The notes below the pieces were generated by a model. It worked only from the letters and a program-made list of their open reading frames with translations. It was not told the origin of the DNA and made no database searches. This document shows, piece by piece, positions 17,591 through 27,445 of a stretch of DNA of 46,140 nt. Origin of the DNA: Nonomuraea sp. SBT364. Its GTDB lineage: Bacteria > Actinomycetota > Actinomycetes > Streptosporangiales > Streptosporangiaceae. Both the position numbers and the translations under genes were made by a program. Position 1 is the first letter of the stretch; the number at the start of each line of letters is the position of its first letter. The stretch covers positions 1-46,140 of the forward strand of contig NZ_LAVL01000062.1 in assembly GCF_001083785.1 (NCBI RefSeq), given 5' to 3'.

Positions 17591-18963
17591 GCCACCTGGC
17601 GATCCGGTCGGCGCAGGGCCGCTGGGTGCTCGCCGCCACCGTGCTCGGCTCCGGCCTGGCGATGCTCGACAGCACCGTGGTCAACGTGGCGCTGCCCTAC
17701 CTGGGCGCGGAGCTGCGCACGGGCATGGCGGGGCTGCAGTGGACGGTCAACGCCTACACGCTGACGCTGGCGGGGCTGATCCTGCTGGGCGGCTCGCTCG
17801 GCGACCGGTTCGGCCGGCGCCGGGTGTTCCTCATCGGCACGGTCTGGTTCGCGCTGGCCTCGGCGCTGTGCGGGCTGGCGCCGAACATCGAGTTCCTGGT
17901 CGCGGCCCGCGCCTTGCAGGGGGTCGGCGGCGCGCTGCTCACGCCGGGCTCGCTGGCGATCATCCAGGCGTCGTTCGGCCGTGCCGACCGGCCGCGCGCG
18001 ATCGGCGTCTGGTCGGGGCTGGGCGGGGTGGCGAGCGCGGTGGGGCCGCTGCTGGGCGGGCTCATGGTGCAGACGGTCGGCTGGCGGTGGGCGTTCCTGA
18101 TCAACCTGCCGTTCGCGGCGCTGGTGGTGCTGGTGGCGGTGCGGCACGTGCCCGAGAGCCGCGACGAGCTGGCCACGGGCCGCTTCGACGTGCTGGGCTC
18201 GGTGCTGGCCGCGCTCGCGCTGGCCGGGGTCACCTACGGGCTGATCGAGCTCGGCGCGCCGCTCGTGCTGACCGCCGGCGTGGTGCTGGGCGCGGCGTTC
18301 GTGTGGCTGGAGAAGCGCAGGTCGCCGGACGCCCTGGTGCCGGTGGGACTGTTCCGCGACCGGGTGTTCACCGCCGTGAACGTCGTGACGCTGATCATGT
18401 ACGGGGCGATGGGCGTGGTGTTCTTCCTGCTGGCGGTGCAGCTGATCGTGGTGTCGGGGTTCACGCCGCTGGCGGCGGCCTCGGCGCTGCTGCCGGTCAC
18501 CGTGCTGATGCTGCTGCTGTCGCCGCGGGCCGGCGAGCTGGCCAAGCGCGTCGGGCCGCGCCTGCCGATGACCTGCGGCATCGCGCTGGCCGGCGTGGGG
18601 TTCCTGTGGATGAGCACGATCGGTCCGGGAGCCTCGTACGTGCTGCAGGTGCTGCCGTCGGTCACCGTCTTCGGGCTGGGGCTGTCGGCGGCGGTGGCGC
18701 CGCTGACCGCGACCGTGCTGGCCACGGTCGACGACCGCTACGCGGGCACGGCCAGCGGGGTGAACAACGCGGTGGCGCGCACCGGCGGGCTGCTCGCGGT
18801 GGCGGCCGTGCCGCCGCTGGTCGGCCTGGTCGGCGACGCGTTCCAGAACGCACCGGTGTTCGACGCCGGGTTCCGGCTGGCGATGCTGATCAGCGCGGCG
18901 ATGATGGGGGTCGCGGCGCTGATCACGGCCGTCGCGATCCGCGAGAACGTGCTCAGAACGTGA
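17587..18963 (+). CDS. MFS transporter, DHA2 (14-TMS) family
   Basis: 458 residues with about 14 hydrophobic segments. LDSTVVNVALPYL near residue 28 is the DHA2 motif, and GGSLGDRFGRRRVFLIG (about 68-84) is MFS motif A in the first cytoplasmic loop. ALQGVGGALLTPGSLAII and LGGVASAVGPLLGG match the antiporter-type helix 4/5 region. Such proteins are proton-driven drug or metabolite exporters in the cytoplasmic membrane. The start overlaps the TetR stop by 4 nt and the stop overlaps the 3' end of the opposing P450 gene by 11 nt. Substrate cannot be read from the sequence; TetR coupling suggests an inducible efflux pump. Confidence 0.9.
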   Translation: MSHLAIRSAQGRWVLAATVLGSGLAMLDSTVVNVALPYLGAELRTGMAGLQWTVNAYTLTLAGLILLGGSLGDRFGRRRVFLIGTVWFALASALCGLAPNIEFLVAARALQGVGGALLTPGSLAIIQASFGRADRPRAIGVWSGLGGVASAVGPLLGGLMVQTVGWRWAFLINLPFAALVVLVAVRHVPESRDELATGRFDVLGSVLAALALAGVTYGLIELGAPLVLTAGVVLGAAFVWLEKRRSPDALVPVGLFRDRVFTAVNVVTLIMYGAMGVVFFLLAVQLIVVSGFTPLAAASALLPVTVLMLLLSPRAGELAKRVGPRLPMTCGIALAGVGFLWMSTIGPGASYVLQVLPSVTVFGLGLSAAVAPLTATVLATVDDRYAGTASGVNNAVARTGGLLAVAAVPPLVGLVGDAFQNAPVFDAGFRLAMLISAAMMGVAALITAVAIRENVLRT

Positions 18964-20182
18964 ACGCCTGACTGCGGACGCTGTTGTCGAAGTTGGACAC
19001 CAGCAGCTCCGGCTCGCCCACGGACCGGATCTCCGGCAGCCGCGTCAGCAGCTCGCGGAACATGGCGCGCATCTCCTGGCGGGCCAGGTTGGCGCCGAGG
19101 CAGAAGTGCGGGCCGGGCCCGCCGAAGCCGACGTGCGGCTTGGTGTCGCGGGTGATGTCGAACCGGTCGGCATCCGGGAAGACCGACTCGTCCCGGTTCG
19201 CGGAGCCGTAGAAGAGCACGACCTTGTCGCCCTTCTTCAACTCCAGGTCGCGCAGCATGCAGTCCTCGGTGACGGTGCGGCGGAACTGCATGATCGGTGA
19301 GACGTGACGGACCATCTCCTCGACGGCTCCGCCGATGTGCGCGTCGAAGTCGCTCATCAGCAGCTCACGCTGGGCCGGGTTGTCGGTGAGGAGCTTGATG
19401 CCGTGGGCCATGGTGTTGCGGGCTGTCTCGTTGCCGGCCACCAGCAGCAGCGCGAAGAACGAGCCGAGCTCGCGGTCGGTGAGCTTCTCCCCGTCGGGGT
19501 TGGCGGTGACGAGCAGGGAGATCAGGTCGCCCCTGGGATCGGCGGCCCGCTCCTGCCCGAGCTTGATGACCATCCGCTGGAGGGCGAGCAGGGCCAGCAT
19601 GTTCTGACCGGCGAGCTGGACGCTGCGGGCCAGGCTGGGCCGGACGCCGGTGTAGGCGGTGGAGACGTCGGCGTGCTGGTGGACCTTGGCCCGCAGCTCG
19701 TCCGGGATGTCGAGCATGTCGCAGATGACGTGGATGGGAAGCCGGGCGGCGATCTGCGAGACGAAGTCGCGCGGCCCGTCCTTGACCGCGTCGCCGACGA
19801 TGCGGGCACACGCGGCCTCGATGCCGGCCTGCAGACCGGCGAGCATGCGCGGGCTGAACGACCGGGTGACGATGCGCCGCAGCCGGGCGTGCCGGGGGTC
19901 GTCCATGTTGACCATGGACTCGCCGAACACCTGCTTGACCCAGCCGGGCGGCTCGGGGCTGGTGACGGCCGGCTCGCTGGAGAACACCTTGGCGTTGCGG
20001 CTGGCCTCGACCACGTCGGCGTGCCGGACCAGGGCGTGGAAGCCCTTGCCCGACCGGAGGAAGGGCACCTTCTTCTCCGGGAAGAACACCGGCCGGTCCA
20101 GCTCGCGAAGCCGGGCGAACGCCTCGTGTCGTTCTTTGAGCGGCTTGCGCCAGAAGTCGAGATCGGCGAGGTCGATGTCCAC
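18953..20182 (-). CDS. Cytochrome P450
   Basis: 409 residues from a GTG start at 20182 (VDIDLADLDFW). An upstream ATG at 20290 is in frame, but the added sequence runs into the divergent promoter region and does not look like P450, so I reject it. I-helix AGNETARNT carries the acid/alcohol pair of the oxygen-activation site, and FGGPGPHFCLG holds the heme-thiolate Cys361, followed by ANLARQEMRAMFRELL. The ExxR and PxRF-like parts are also present in the usual places. The ending GEPELLVSNFDNSVRSQAF is typical of the actinobacterial CYP124/125/126/142-like group acting on steroid, lipid or terpenoid substrates; the subfamily is a guess. No ferredoxin or reductase is adjacent. The 3' end overlaps the opposing MFS gene by 11 nt. 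Confidence 0.9.
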   Translation of the reverse strand: MDIDLADLDFWRKPLKERHEAFARLRELDRPVFFPEKKVPFLRSGKGFHALVRHADVVEASRNAKVFSSEPAVTSPEPPGWVKQVFGESMVNMDDPRHARLRRIVTRSFSPRMLAGLQAGIEAACARIVGDAVKDGPRDFVSQIAARLPIHVICDMLDIPDELRAKVHQHADVSTAYTGVRPSLARSVQLAGQNMLALLALQRMVIKLGQERAADPRGDLISLLVTANPDGEKLTDRELGSFFALLLVAGNETARNTMAHGIKLLTDNPAQRELLMSDFDAHIGGAVEEMVRHVSPIMQFRRTVTEDCMLRDLELKKGDKVVLFYGSANRDESVFPDADRFDITRDTKPHVGFGGPGPHFCLGANLARQEMRAMFRELLTRLPEIRSVGEPELLVSNFDNSVRSQAFTF

Positions 20183-20249
20183 GTGCCTATCCTGGCACGT
20201 TCCCGTGGAGTTAAGCCCGGGTTCGGCTGGTGCGGACATTCCTAGAGGC

Positions 20250-21614
20250 ATGAACGCTCTGCTGGCCGCCTGCCTGCTCCTCCCCCTCACCGCCGGTACG
20301 GCTCACGCCCAGGTGGCGCGGTGCGCCGGCACGCCGTCGGACTTCGACGCCGACGGCCGTCCGGACGTGGCGGTGGCCGCCCCGTACGACGACCGGCGGG
20401 CCGGATCCGTGACGATCCTGTACGGGTCGGGCGAACGGGTGAAGCTGGTCCAGGACGGCGCGGAACCGGGTGACGCGTTCGGATCGGCGCTGGCGTCGGG
20501 CGACTTCGACGGGGACCGGTGCGCCGACCTGGCCGTGGGGGTGTCGGAGCAGTTCGCCGGGAAGCGGGTGCCGGGCGCGGACGGCGACGGGGTCGTCCAG
20601 CTCTACCGTGGCTCCCCCGGCGGGCTGCGGCCCGGCCGGGAACTGGCGCCGGCCCGGCCGTCGGGCGACCGGTTCGGGGCGTCGCTGGCCGCCGGCGACC
20701 TGGACGGGGACGGGCGCGACGAGCTGGCGGTGGGCGCTCCCGGCATGCGGTCCGGGGGCGGGGTCGTCCTCTACTGGATGAAGGGCCGCGAACCGTACCC
20801 GATCACGCAGCGGACGGGATGGGTGCGGCAGGCGGCGCGCGCGACGGACCAGTGGGGCGAGTCGCTGGCGACCGGGGACTTCGACGGCGACGGCGACGAC
20901 GAGCTGGTGACCGGCGCGCCGGCCGACAGCGTGACCGCGGACGGGCAGGGGTCGGTGACGGTGCTCGACGTGCGGCGCGAGCGGGCGCTGCGGATCACGC
21001 AGAGCTCGGCGGGGATCAAGGGCGGCGCGGAGAAGTGGGACGGGTTCGGGGCGGCCCTGGCGACCGGCGACTTCGACGCCGACGGCCGCGACGACCTGGT
21101 CGTCGGCGTGCCGGGCGAGGGGCTGACGGCGAACCAGCGGGCGATGGACTACGGCGACGGCGCGCTGCACGTGCTGTACGGGACGCGCTACGGGCTGCGC
21201 GGAGCCAGGTCGGAGATGTGGACGCAGAGGCTGCTCAAGGGCACGCCGCGCTATTACGACCGGTTCGGCGCGTCGCTGGCGGCCGCGGACTTCGACGGCG
21301 ACGGCGACGACGAGCTGGCCGTCGGCGTGCCGGGCGAGAACGCGGTGCAGGTGCTGGCCGGCGCCCCGCGGGGCGGCCTGGGCCGGCACGGCGACGTGCT
21401 GATCAAGGGGAAGGGCTGGTCGGTGTCGGCGCTGCCGGCCACGGGCGGGCTCCGGACGCTGGCGAAGGGGCCGCCGCCGCACGGGCTGGTGGTGGCGGCT
21501 CCGGGCAAGGGCGTGGTGACGTACGTGCCGGGCGCGCGCGAAAGCGGGCTGCGGCCGGGCAGGGCCCGCGAGCTGGGCTCCGGCGAGGGCCTGTACGGCT
21601 ACGCGATCGGCTGA
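20250..21614 (+). CDS. Secreted FG-GAP (integrin-like) repeat protein
   Basis: 454 residues. The first 20 or so residues (MNALLAACLLLPLTAGTAHA) form a signal peptide with an AHA cleavage motif. The rest is about six FG-GAP units, each with FG(A/S)SLA and a calcium-loop-like DxDGDGxDELAVG (for example DFDGDGDDELVTG, DFDADGRDDLVVG). FG-GAP proteins fold as seven-bladed propellers that bind Ca2+ and are used for adhesion or carbohydrate/protein binding. The start is 67 bp from the divergent P450 start. The 3' end overlaps the opposing sensor kinase gene by 16 nt. No catalytic domain is visible; the function is probably cell-surface or extracellular binding. Confidence 0.85.
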   Translation: MNALLAACLLLPLTAGTAHAQVARCAGTPSDFDADGRPDVAVAAPYDDRRAGSVTILYGSGERVKLVQDGAEPGDAFGSALASGDFDGDRCADLAVGVSEQFAGKRVPGADGDGVVQLYRGSPGGLRPGRELAPARPSGDRFGASLAAGDLDGDGRDELAVGAPGMRSGGGVVLYWMKGREPYPITQRTGWVRQAARATDQWGESLATGDFDGDGDDELVTGAPADSVTADGQGSVTVLDVRRERALRITQSSAGIKGGAEKWDGFGAALATGDFDADGRDDLVVGVPGEGLTANQRAMDYGDGALHVLYGTRYGLRGARSEMWTQRLLKGTPRYYDRFGASLAAADFDGDGDDELAVGVPGENAVQVLAGAPRGGLGRHGDVLIKGKGWSVSALPATGGLRTLAKGPPPHGLVVAAPGKGVVTYVPGARESGLRPGRARELGSGEGLYGYAIG

Positions 21615-23074
21615 TCCGGCGCGTGCGGCTGGTGCGGCAGCGTGACGGTGAAGACGGCGCCCTCGCCCGGCCGCCCCGCCGCCGAGATCGTGCCGTCGTG
21701 CGCCTCGACGAGCGTGGCCGCGATCGCCAGCCCGAGCCCCGAGCCGCCGGTGCCGCGGGCCGGGTCGGCGCGGTAGAACCGCTCGAACACCCGCTCGGCC
21801 ACCTCCGGCGGGAAGCCGGGCCCCTCGTCGGCGACCTCCAGCACCGCCCGCCCGTCCCGGACGCCGACGCCCACCCGGAACGGCGTCCCGTCCGGCGTGT
21901 GCGTGAGCACGTTGCTGACCAGGTTGCCGACCACCTGGCCGAGCCGCGACTCGTCGCCGGTGACGATCACCGGGCCCTCCCCGCCGTGCAGCCGGACCAG
22001 CTCGATCTCACGTCCCGGCGCCAGCGTCTGGGCGTCGATCACCGCCGTGGCGGCCAGGCTGAGCAGGTCGACGGGCCGCCGCGCGAGCCCGCGCCGCTGG
22101 TCGAGCCGGGCCAGCAGCAGCATGTCCTCCACCAGCAGCCCCATCCGGGCGGCCTGGCCCTCGATCCGCCCCAGCAGCCGCACCGCCTCGGCCAGGTCCT
22201 TGTCCTCCCCGAGGCGGTAGAGCTCGGCGAACCCGCGGATGGAGGTGAGCGGCGTGCGCAGCTCGTGCGAGGCGTCGGCCATGAAGCGGCGCATCAGCTC
22301 CTCCGACCGGCGCGCGGCGATGGCGGACTCGCGGGCCGACTCGGCCGCCGCCTCACGCTCGCGGGCGGCGCGCTCGATCTGGCCGAGCATGCCGTTGAGC
22401 GCCCGGCCGAGCTTGCCGACCTCGGTCGTGCCGGCCCACAGCGGCACCCGCCGCGACAGGTCGCCGCCCGCGATGTCGCCGGCCGTACGCTCGATCTCGC
22501 CGAGCGGCCGCAGGCTGCGGCGCACCAGCCAGTGGCAGGCGAACCCGAGCACCAGCAGCGTCCCGCCGCCGCCCGCCGCGACGATCAGGCCGAGCTGGGA
22601 GACGGTGGCGTCCACGTCGCCCAGGCTGATCGCGATCACCCGGCTGGCGCCGTCGCGCCTGGGCACGGCCACCACCCGCCAGCTCGGGCCGCCCGCGCCG
22701 CGTGACTCGGCGGTGAACGGCCGGCCCGCCCGGCGGACGACGTCGGCGGTGGTGAGCGGCGGCAGGTCGGGGACGTGGCTCTCGGTCGACTCGGCGAACG
22801 TGCGCACGACCGTGCCGCCCGGGTCGACCAGCACCTGGTGGAACAGGCCGAAGAAGCGCTGCGGCCGGGCCCCCGGCTGCGGGTCGGGCGGCGGCGGCAT
22901 CACCCGCCAGGCCCCGCTGGCCGCGCGCAACTGCTGGTCCACCCGCTCGACGAGGTAGCCGCGCAGCAGCCGTACCGCGAACAGCCCGGTCGCCGTGATC
23001 GCCACCGTGACCAGGAGCAGCGTGACCGACACGAGCCGCAGCCACAGCGGGGTGCGGGCCAGGTGCCTCCTCAT
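21599..23074 (-). CDS. Sensor histidine kinase (HAMP, HisKA, HATPase)
   Basis: 491 residues, an EnvZ/OmpR-class kinase. The first membrane helix is near 12-34 (LVSVTLLLVTVAITATGLF), an extracytoplasmic sensing part follows to about 160, the second helix near 160-182 (LGLIVAAGGGGTLLVLGF), then a HAMP linker. The phosphoacceptor is His270 in HELRTPLTSIRGFAELYR. The ATPase part shows VGNLVSNVLTHTP (N box), DEGPGFPPEV (G1) and GGSGLGLAI (G2). Its start overlaps the response regulator stop by 4 nt, making it the last gene of the minus-strand efflux operon. It probably senses envelope stress or the compound exported by the ABC system encoded upstream; the signal is unknown. Confidence 0.93.
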   Translation of the reverse strand: MRRHLARTPLWLRLVSVTLLLVTVAITATGLFAVRLLRGYLVERVDQQLRAASGAWRVMPPPPDPQPGARPQRFFGLFHQVLVDPGGTVVRTFAESTESHVPDLPPLTTADVVRRAGRPFTAESRGAGGPSWRVVAVPRRDGASRVIAISLGDVDATVSQLGLIVAAGGGGTLLVLGFACHWLVRRSLRPLGEIERTAGDIAGGDLSRRVPLWAGTTEVGKLGRALNGMLGQIERAAREREAAAESARESAIAARRSEELMRRFMADASHELRTPLTSIRGFAELYRLGEDKDLAEAVRLLGRIEGQAARMGLLVEDMLLLARLDQRRGLARRPVDLLSLAATAVIDAQTLAPGREIELVRLHGGEGPVIVTGDESRLGQVVGNLVSNVLTHTPDGTPFRVGVGVRDGRAVLEVADEGPGFPPEVAERVFERFYRADPARGTGGSGLGLAIAATLVEAHDGTISAAGRPGEGAVFTVTLPHQPHAPDQPIA

Positions 23075-23769
23075 CCCTTCGGCGGGCGCAGGATGTAGCC
23101 GACGCCGCGCAGCGTGTGCAGGTAGCGGGGTTCGCCCGCGTCCATCTTGCGGCGCAGGTAGGACACATACGACTCGACCAGGCCCACGTCGGTGCGCCAG
23201 GCGCCGTTCCAGACGTGGTCGAGGATCTGCGCCTTGGACAGCACCCGGCCGGAGTTCAGCATGAAGTAGCGCAGCAGCCGGAACTCGGTGGGCGACAGCC
23301 GCACCGGGACGCCGTCACGCCACACCTCGTGGGTCTCCTCGTCCAGCTCCAGCTCGGCGATCCGGAGCCGGTTGGGCTGCGGATCGCCCCGCCTGGTCCG
23401 GCGCAGCACCGCGCGGATGCGGGCGATGACCTCCTCCAGGCTGAACGGCTTGGTCACGTAGTCCTCGCCGAGTCCGAGGCCGGCGATGGTGTCCTCGGGG
23501 CTGTCCTTGGCGGTGACGAACAGCACCGGGACCCGGCGGCCGCGGGACCGCAGCCTGCCCGCGACCGCCAGGCCGTCCAGGTCGGGCAGCATGACGTCGA
23601 GCATCACCAGGTCGGGCGCGCTCTCCTCGGCCACGCGCAGCGCCTCACGCCCGTCGGCGGCGGTCAGCACCTCGAACCCGGCCATCCGCAGGCCGGCCGA
23701 GAACAGCTCCCTGATGTTGGGCTCGTCGTCCACCACCAGCAGCCTGGCCTCGGGCCCGGGGTCGCTCAC
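23071..23769 (-). CDS. OmpR/PhoB-family response regulator
   Basis: 232 residues starting at GTG 23769. The receiver domain has acidic pocket residues Asp14/Asp15, phosphoacceptor Asp58 (VMLDVMLPD) and the Lys in FVTAKDS. The C-terminal winged helix (about 130-230) shows RLSPTEFRLLRYFM and VESYVSYLRRKMD, the OmpR recognition region. The start overlaps the previous gene by 4 nt and the stop overlaps the kinase start by 4 nt. It is expected to bind direct repeats; a GCTGA-N6-GCTGA repeat (27344-27359) in front of the adaptor gene that starts this operon is a candidate site, which would make the operon autoregulated. Confidence 0.93.
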   Translation of the reverse strand: MSDPGPEARLLVVDDEPNIRELFSAGLRMAGFEVLTAADGREALRVAEESAPDLVMLDVMLPDLDGLAVAGRLRSRGRRVPVLFVTAKDSPEDTIAGLGLGEDYVTKPFSLEEVIARIRAVLRRTRRGDPQPNRLRIAELELDEETHEVWRDGVPVRLSPTEFRLLRYFMLNSGRVLSKAQILDHVWNGAWRTDVGLVESYVSYLRRKMDAGEPRYLHTLRGVGYILRPPKG

Positions 23770-24227
23770 CGGCCAGACCCCGTCTGGGTGATCGCGGTGG
23801 CCGACACCGAGCCGTCGCCGCCCCGCTCGCCGCGCACCATGACGGTGGCCCCGGCCTCGAGGTCGGACACCGAGCCGCGCCTGGACACCTGGACCGTGGT
23901 CGCGCCGGTGGTGGTGACCGTGACAGTGGAACCGTCCATGGTCCTCAGGTATACCTTCCCTTTCTCCACCTTTTCGACGGTTCCTACCGTCCCGCCGCCG
24001 GTCATGCGCTGCCGGCCGCCGCCCTGCTGCGGGACGTTCCCCCGCGTTCCGGGGGACGCCGCCGTGGTCGCGGGCGTTCCCAGCGCCTTCTGCGCCTGGA
24101 TGCCGATGAGCACGCCCGCGACCAGGACGACCCCCGCCACCAGGGCGAGCGTCAGCCGGGACGCCCCCTGCCGCGGCCGGGCGGCCGGCTCCTCACCGCG
24201 GAACGGCGAGTCGTCGAGCTGGGTCAT
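23766..24227 (-). CDS. Small membrane-anchored DUF5666-like protein
   Basis: 153 residues from ATG 24227, chosen because GAGGAG lies 6 nt upstream; an alternative ATG at 24245 overlaps the permease stop. A short acidic cytoplasmic head is followed by one membrane helix (LTLALVAGVVLVAGVLIGI, about 28-46), a Gly/Thr/Gln-rich linker, and a small beta domain with the pattern GTVEKVEKGKVYLRT, TTTGATTVQVSRRGSVSDL and GATVMVRGERGGDGSVSATAI. This is the style of DUF5666/OB-like domains often found with MacB-type transporters and two-component systems. It sits between permease and regulator genes in one coupled operon, so a role at the transporter or as a sensor accessory is likely but unproved. Confidence 0.75.
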   Translation of the reverse strand: MTQLDDSPFRGEEPAARPRQGASRLTLALVAGVVLVAGVLIGIQAQKALGTPATTAASPGTRGNVPQQGGGRQRMTGGGTVGTVEKVEKGKVYLRTMDGSTVTVTTTGATTVQVSRRGSVSDLEAGATVMVRGERGGDGSVSATAITQTGSGR

Positions 24228-24237
24228 GTCCTTCTCC

Positions 24238-25475
24238 TCACTCATGGCGCAGGGCCTGGATCGGCCGGAGCTTGGCGGCCCGGTTGGCGGGATAACCGCC
24301 GAAGAACAGCCCGATCCCCGCCGAGACGCCCAGCGCGAGCGCGACCGACGACGGGACCAGGACCGGCTGGATCCCGGCGATGGCGAACCGGGTGCCCACG
24401 TAGGCCACCAGCACCCCGGACAGCCCGCCGGCCAGGCTGAGCAGCGTCGCCTCCAGCAGGAACTGGCCGAGGATCGCGCCCCTGGGCGCGCCGATCGCCT
24501 TGCGGATGCCGATCTCCCTGGTCCGCTCGGTGACGGTGACCAGCATGATGTTGGTGATGCCGATGCCGCCGACCAGCAGCGAGATCGCGGCGACGGCGGC
24601 GAGCAGCACGGTGAACGTGCCGGTCGCCTCGCTGACGGTCTCCTGCAGCGTGGCCTGGTTGAGTATCCGGTAGTCGGCGGCACCGCCGGCCGCGACGCCG
24701 TGCCGCTGGTTCAGCACGGCGGTGACCTCGGCCTGGGCCGCCTCCGTGGCGGCCGCGCCGCTCGCCTGGACGACGATCGAGTCGAGCGGCCCGAACCCGG
24801 TCAGGCTCTGCTGCACGGCCGGCAGCGGCGCGATCACCACGTCGTCGGCGTCCTGCCCGCCGGTGGATCCGGCCTCCTTCAGCACGCCGACGACCGTGAA
24901 CGGCACCCCGGCCACGCTCACCTGCTCGCCGACGGGGTCGCGCGCGCCGAACAGCTCACCCGCGACGGTCTGCCCGATGACCACGACCTTGCGGGCGGCC
25001 AGGACGTCGTCGTCGAAGAAGTACGTGCCCCGCGCCACGGGCTTGTTGGTCGCCTCGAAGTAGCTCGGGTAGGTGCCGACGAGCTGCCCGGCGGTGTGGC
25101 TCGCGCCCGCGTACGTCACGGCGGGCGCGGTGCCGTTCACCACCGGGGAGACGCTCCTCACCGACGGGGCCAGGCTCCTGTCGGTGAGCGCCCTGGCGTC
25201 GGCCAGCGTCAGCTCCCTGGCCTGCGTACGCGGCCCGGCCTGCTGCGGGCCGCCCATGCCGCCGCGCCCGCCGCCGGCGAACGACGGGGAGATCGTCAGC
25301 GTGTTGGCGCCGAGCCGCTGGATGTTCTGCTGGATGCTGCGCGAGGAGCCCTCCCCGACGGCCACCAGCATGATCACGGCCGCGACGCCGATGAGGATGC
25401 CCAGCGTGGTGAGCGCGCTGCGCAGCTTGTTCGCCAGCAGCCCGCGCATCGCGAAACGGAGGATCTCGTACGGGC

Positions 25476-25479
<4 letters not shown>
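24238..25479 (-). CDS. MacB/FtsX-type ABC transporter permease
   Basis: 413 residues starting at GTG 25479 (VSPYEILRFAMRGL), which overlaps the ATPase stop by 4 nt (GTGA). Topology is that of type VII (mechanotransmission) ABC permeases: first helix at about 22-42 (ALTTLGILIGVAAVIMLVAV), a large extracytoplasmic MacB-core domain (about 45-285), and three C-terminal helices containing LLVGGIGITNIMLVTVTER, TREIGIRKAIGA and a final PANRAAKLRPIQALRHE. The Gly-rich insert near residue 70 (GGGRGGMGG) is a local expansion. It works with the adjacent ATPase and adaptor; in Gram-positive bacteria such systems export peptides or drugs, or act in stress resistance. The substrate is unknown. Confidence 0.92.
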
Positions 25480-26203
<724 letters not shown>

Positions 26204-26207
<4 letters not shown>

Positions 26208-27298
26208 CGCGTGCCCCCGCGCAGGACCGCGGGGCCGCCGCCCGGGAAGCCGTCCTGGCGCCGGCCGCTCTGGGCGGGGGCCGTGGCGGGCGGGACGAGC
26301 CGGTCACCTTCGGACACGCCGGACCTGATCTCCGTGGTGGCCGTTCCCCGCACGCCGACCTCGACCACCGTCCTGGTCTGCCGCCCGTCCTTCAGGACGG
26401 TGACGGCGTCCTGGCCGCCGCTGGTGGAGATCGCCGCCGACGGCACGGTGACGACGTCCTCGGCGCGGCCGACCTCGACCGCCACGGTGCTGGTCTGGCC
26501 CAGCCGCACCTGCTCGGGGACCGTGGTGAAGGAGATCGTCACCGGGTACTGGACGACGTTCTGGCTGGTGACGGCGACGGGCTGGATCTGGGTGACCTCG
26601 CCGGTGGCGGTCACGCCGGGCAGCGCGTCGAACGTGACCGCCGCCTCCTGGCCGACCTTGAGCTTGCCCACGTCCGACTCGGTGAACGAGCCGACGAGCC
26701 GCAGCCTGCCGGTGTCGGCCACCTCCACGAACCCCGCGGACCCACCCGTACCGCCGGTGCCGCCGGTGCCGCCGCTGCCGCCCGTGCCGCCCGACGGGCC
26801 GCCGGCCGTGCCGTTCACCGCCGTCACGGTGCCGGCGAACGGCGCCTTCAGCACCGTCCCCGCGACCGTGCGGGCCGCCGCCCGGTAGGCGTTGCGGGCC
26901 TTGACGTAGGCGGCGTAGAGCCGCGCGGTCGACGTGCCCTCCGCCCGTGCCTCCTCGTACGTGGCCAGCGCCGCCGCCTGGCTCTCCCGGGCGGCAGCGT
27001 CGTCCAGCCTGGCCAGGATGTGCCCCTTCTTCACCTTGTCGCCCGGCTTGACGTAGATCCGGTCGACCGTCCCCTGTGTGCCGAACGCCAGTGCCCGGCT
27101 CCTGGCGCTCTCCACCGCGCCGGACGCCGACACCGTGGCGATCACGGTCCCGCGCGCCGCCGTCACCGTGCGCACGGCCGTCTCGCCCGCCGCCCGTCCC
27201 GTGCCGAGCTGGGCATAGGCGAACGTCGCACCGCCCAGCAGGAGCACCGCGAGCACTCCGTTGGTCATCAGCGCCCTGCGCCTCGTCGACACCTTCAC
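26204..27298 (-). CDS. Efflux adaptor (MacA/HlyD-like) of the ABC system
   Basis: 364 residues from GTG 27298 (VKVSTRRRALMTNG); further in-frame sequence upstream lies in the promoter and is not protein-like. A membrane anchor (about 11-29, GVLAVLLLGGATFAYAQL) is followed by a split lipoyl domain (GTVDRIYVKPGDKVKKGHILARLD), a short helical hairpin, the second lipoyl half (VLKAPFAGTVTAV), a Gly/Thr-rich tandem (GGTGG repeats near 180), and a beta-barrel/membrane-proximal part (LRLVGSFTESDVGKLKVGQEA). The protein bridges to the permease outside the membrane. It is the first gene of a six-gene minus-strand operon, and the divergent gene at 27446 encodes a related adaptor. Its last four bases overlap the ATPase start. 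Confidence 0.88.
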
Positions 27299-27343
27299 AG
27301 CCGGTGACCCTGGCACACCAGCCTGCGCCTCAGCGGTGAGCCG

Positions 27344-27359
27344 GCTGAAGGTTCGCTGA
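27344..27359. promoter_or_regulatory. Direct repeat GCTGA-N6-GCTGA in divergent adaptor promoter
   Basis: GCTGAaggttcGCTGA is an 11-bp-spaced direct repeat 46-61 bp upstream of the minus-strand adaptor start and about 90 bp upstream of the divergent adaptor start. OmpR-family regulators bind direct repeats with about this spacing, and one is encoded in the operon. A separate inverted repeat, CTCAG-N6-CTGAG, lies at 27383-27398. Function is inferred. Confidence 0.35.
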
Positions 27360-27445
27360 CAGCCCGGCGGCCCCACCGGTCCCTCAGGAAACTCTGAGCG
27401 CGCTCGCAGGCCCACGCCCACCTTGCGCCGCCATCATGAGCCCCC

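Noticed and set aside
19304..20245. Plus-strand open frame opposite the P450
   Set aside because: Shadow frame; the opposite strand has the complete heme-binding and I-helix motifs.
20183..20290. Longer P450 start at the upstream ATG
   Set aside because: Adds 36 residues unlike any P450 N-terminus and overlaps the divergent FG-GAP gene start; GTG 20182 fits better.
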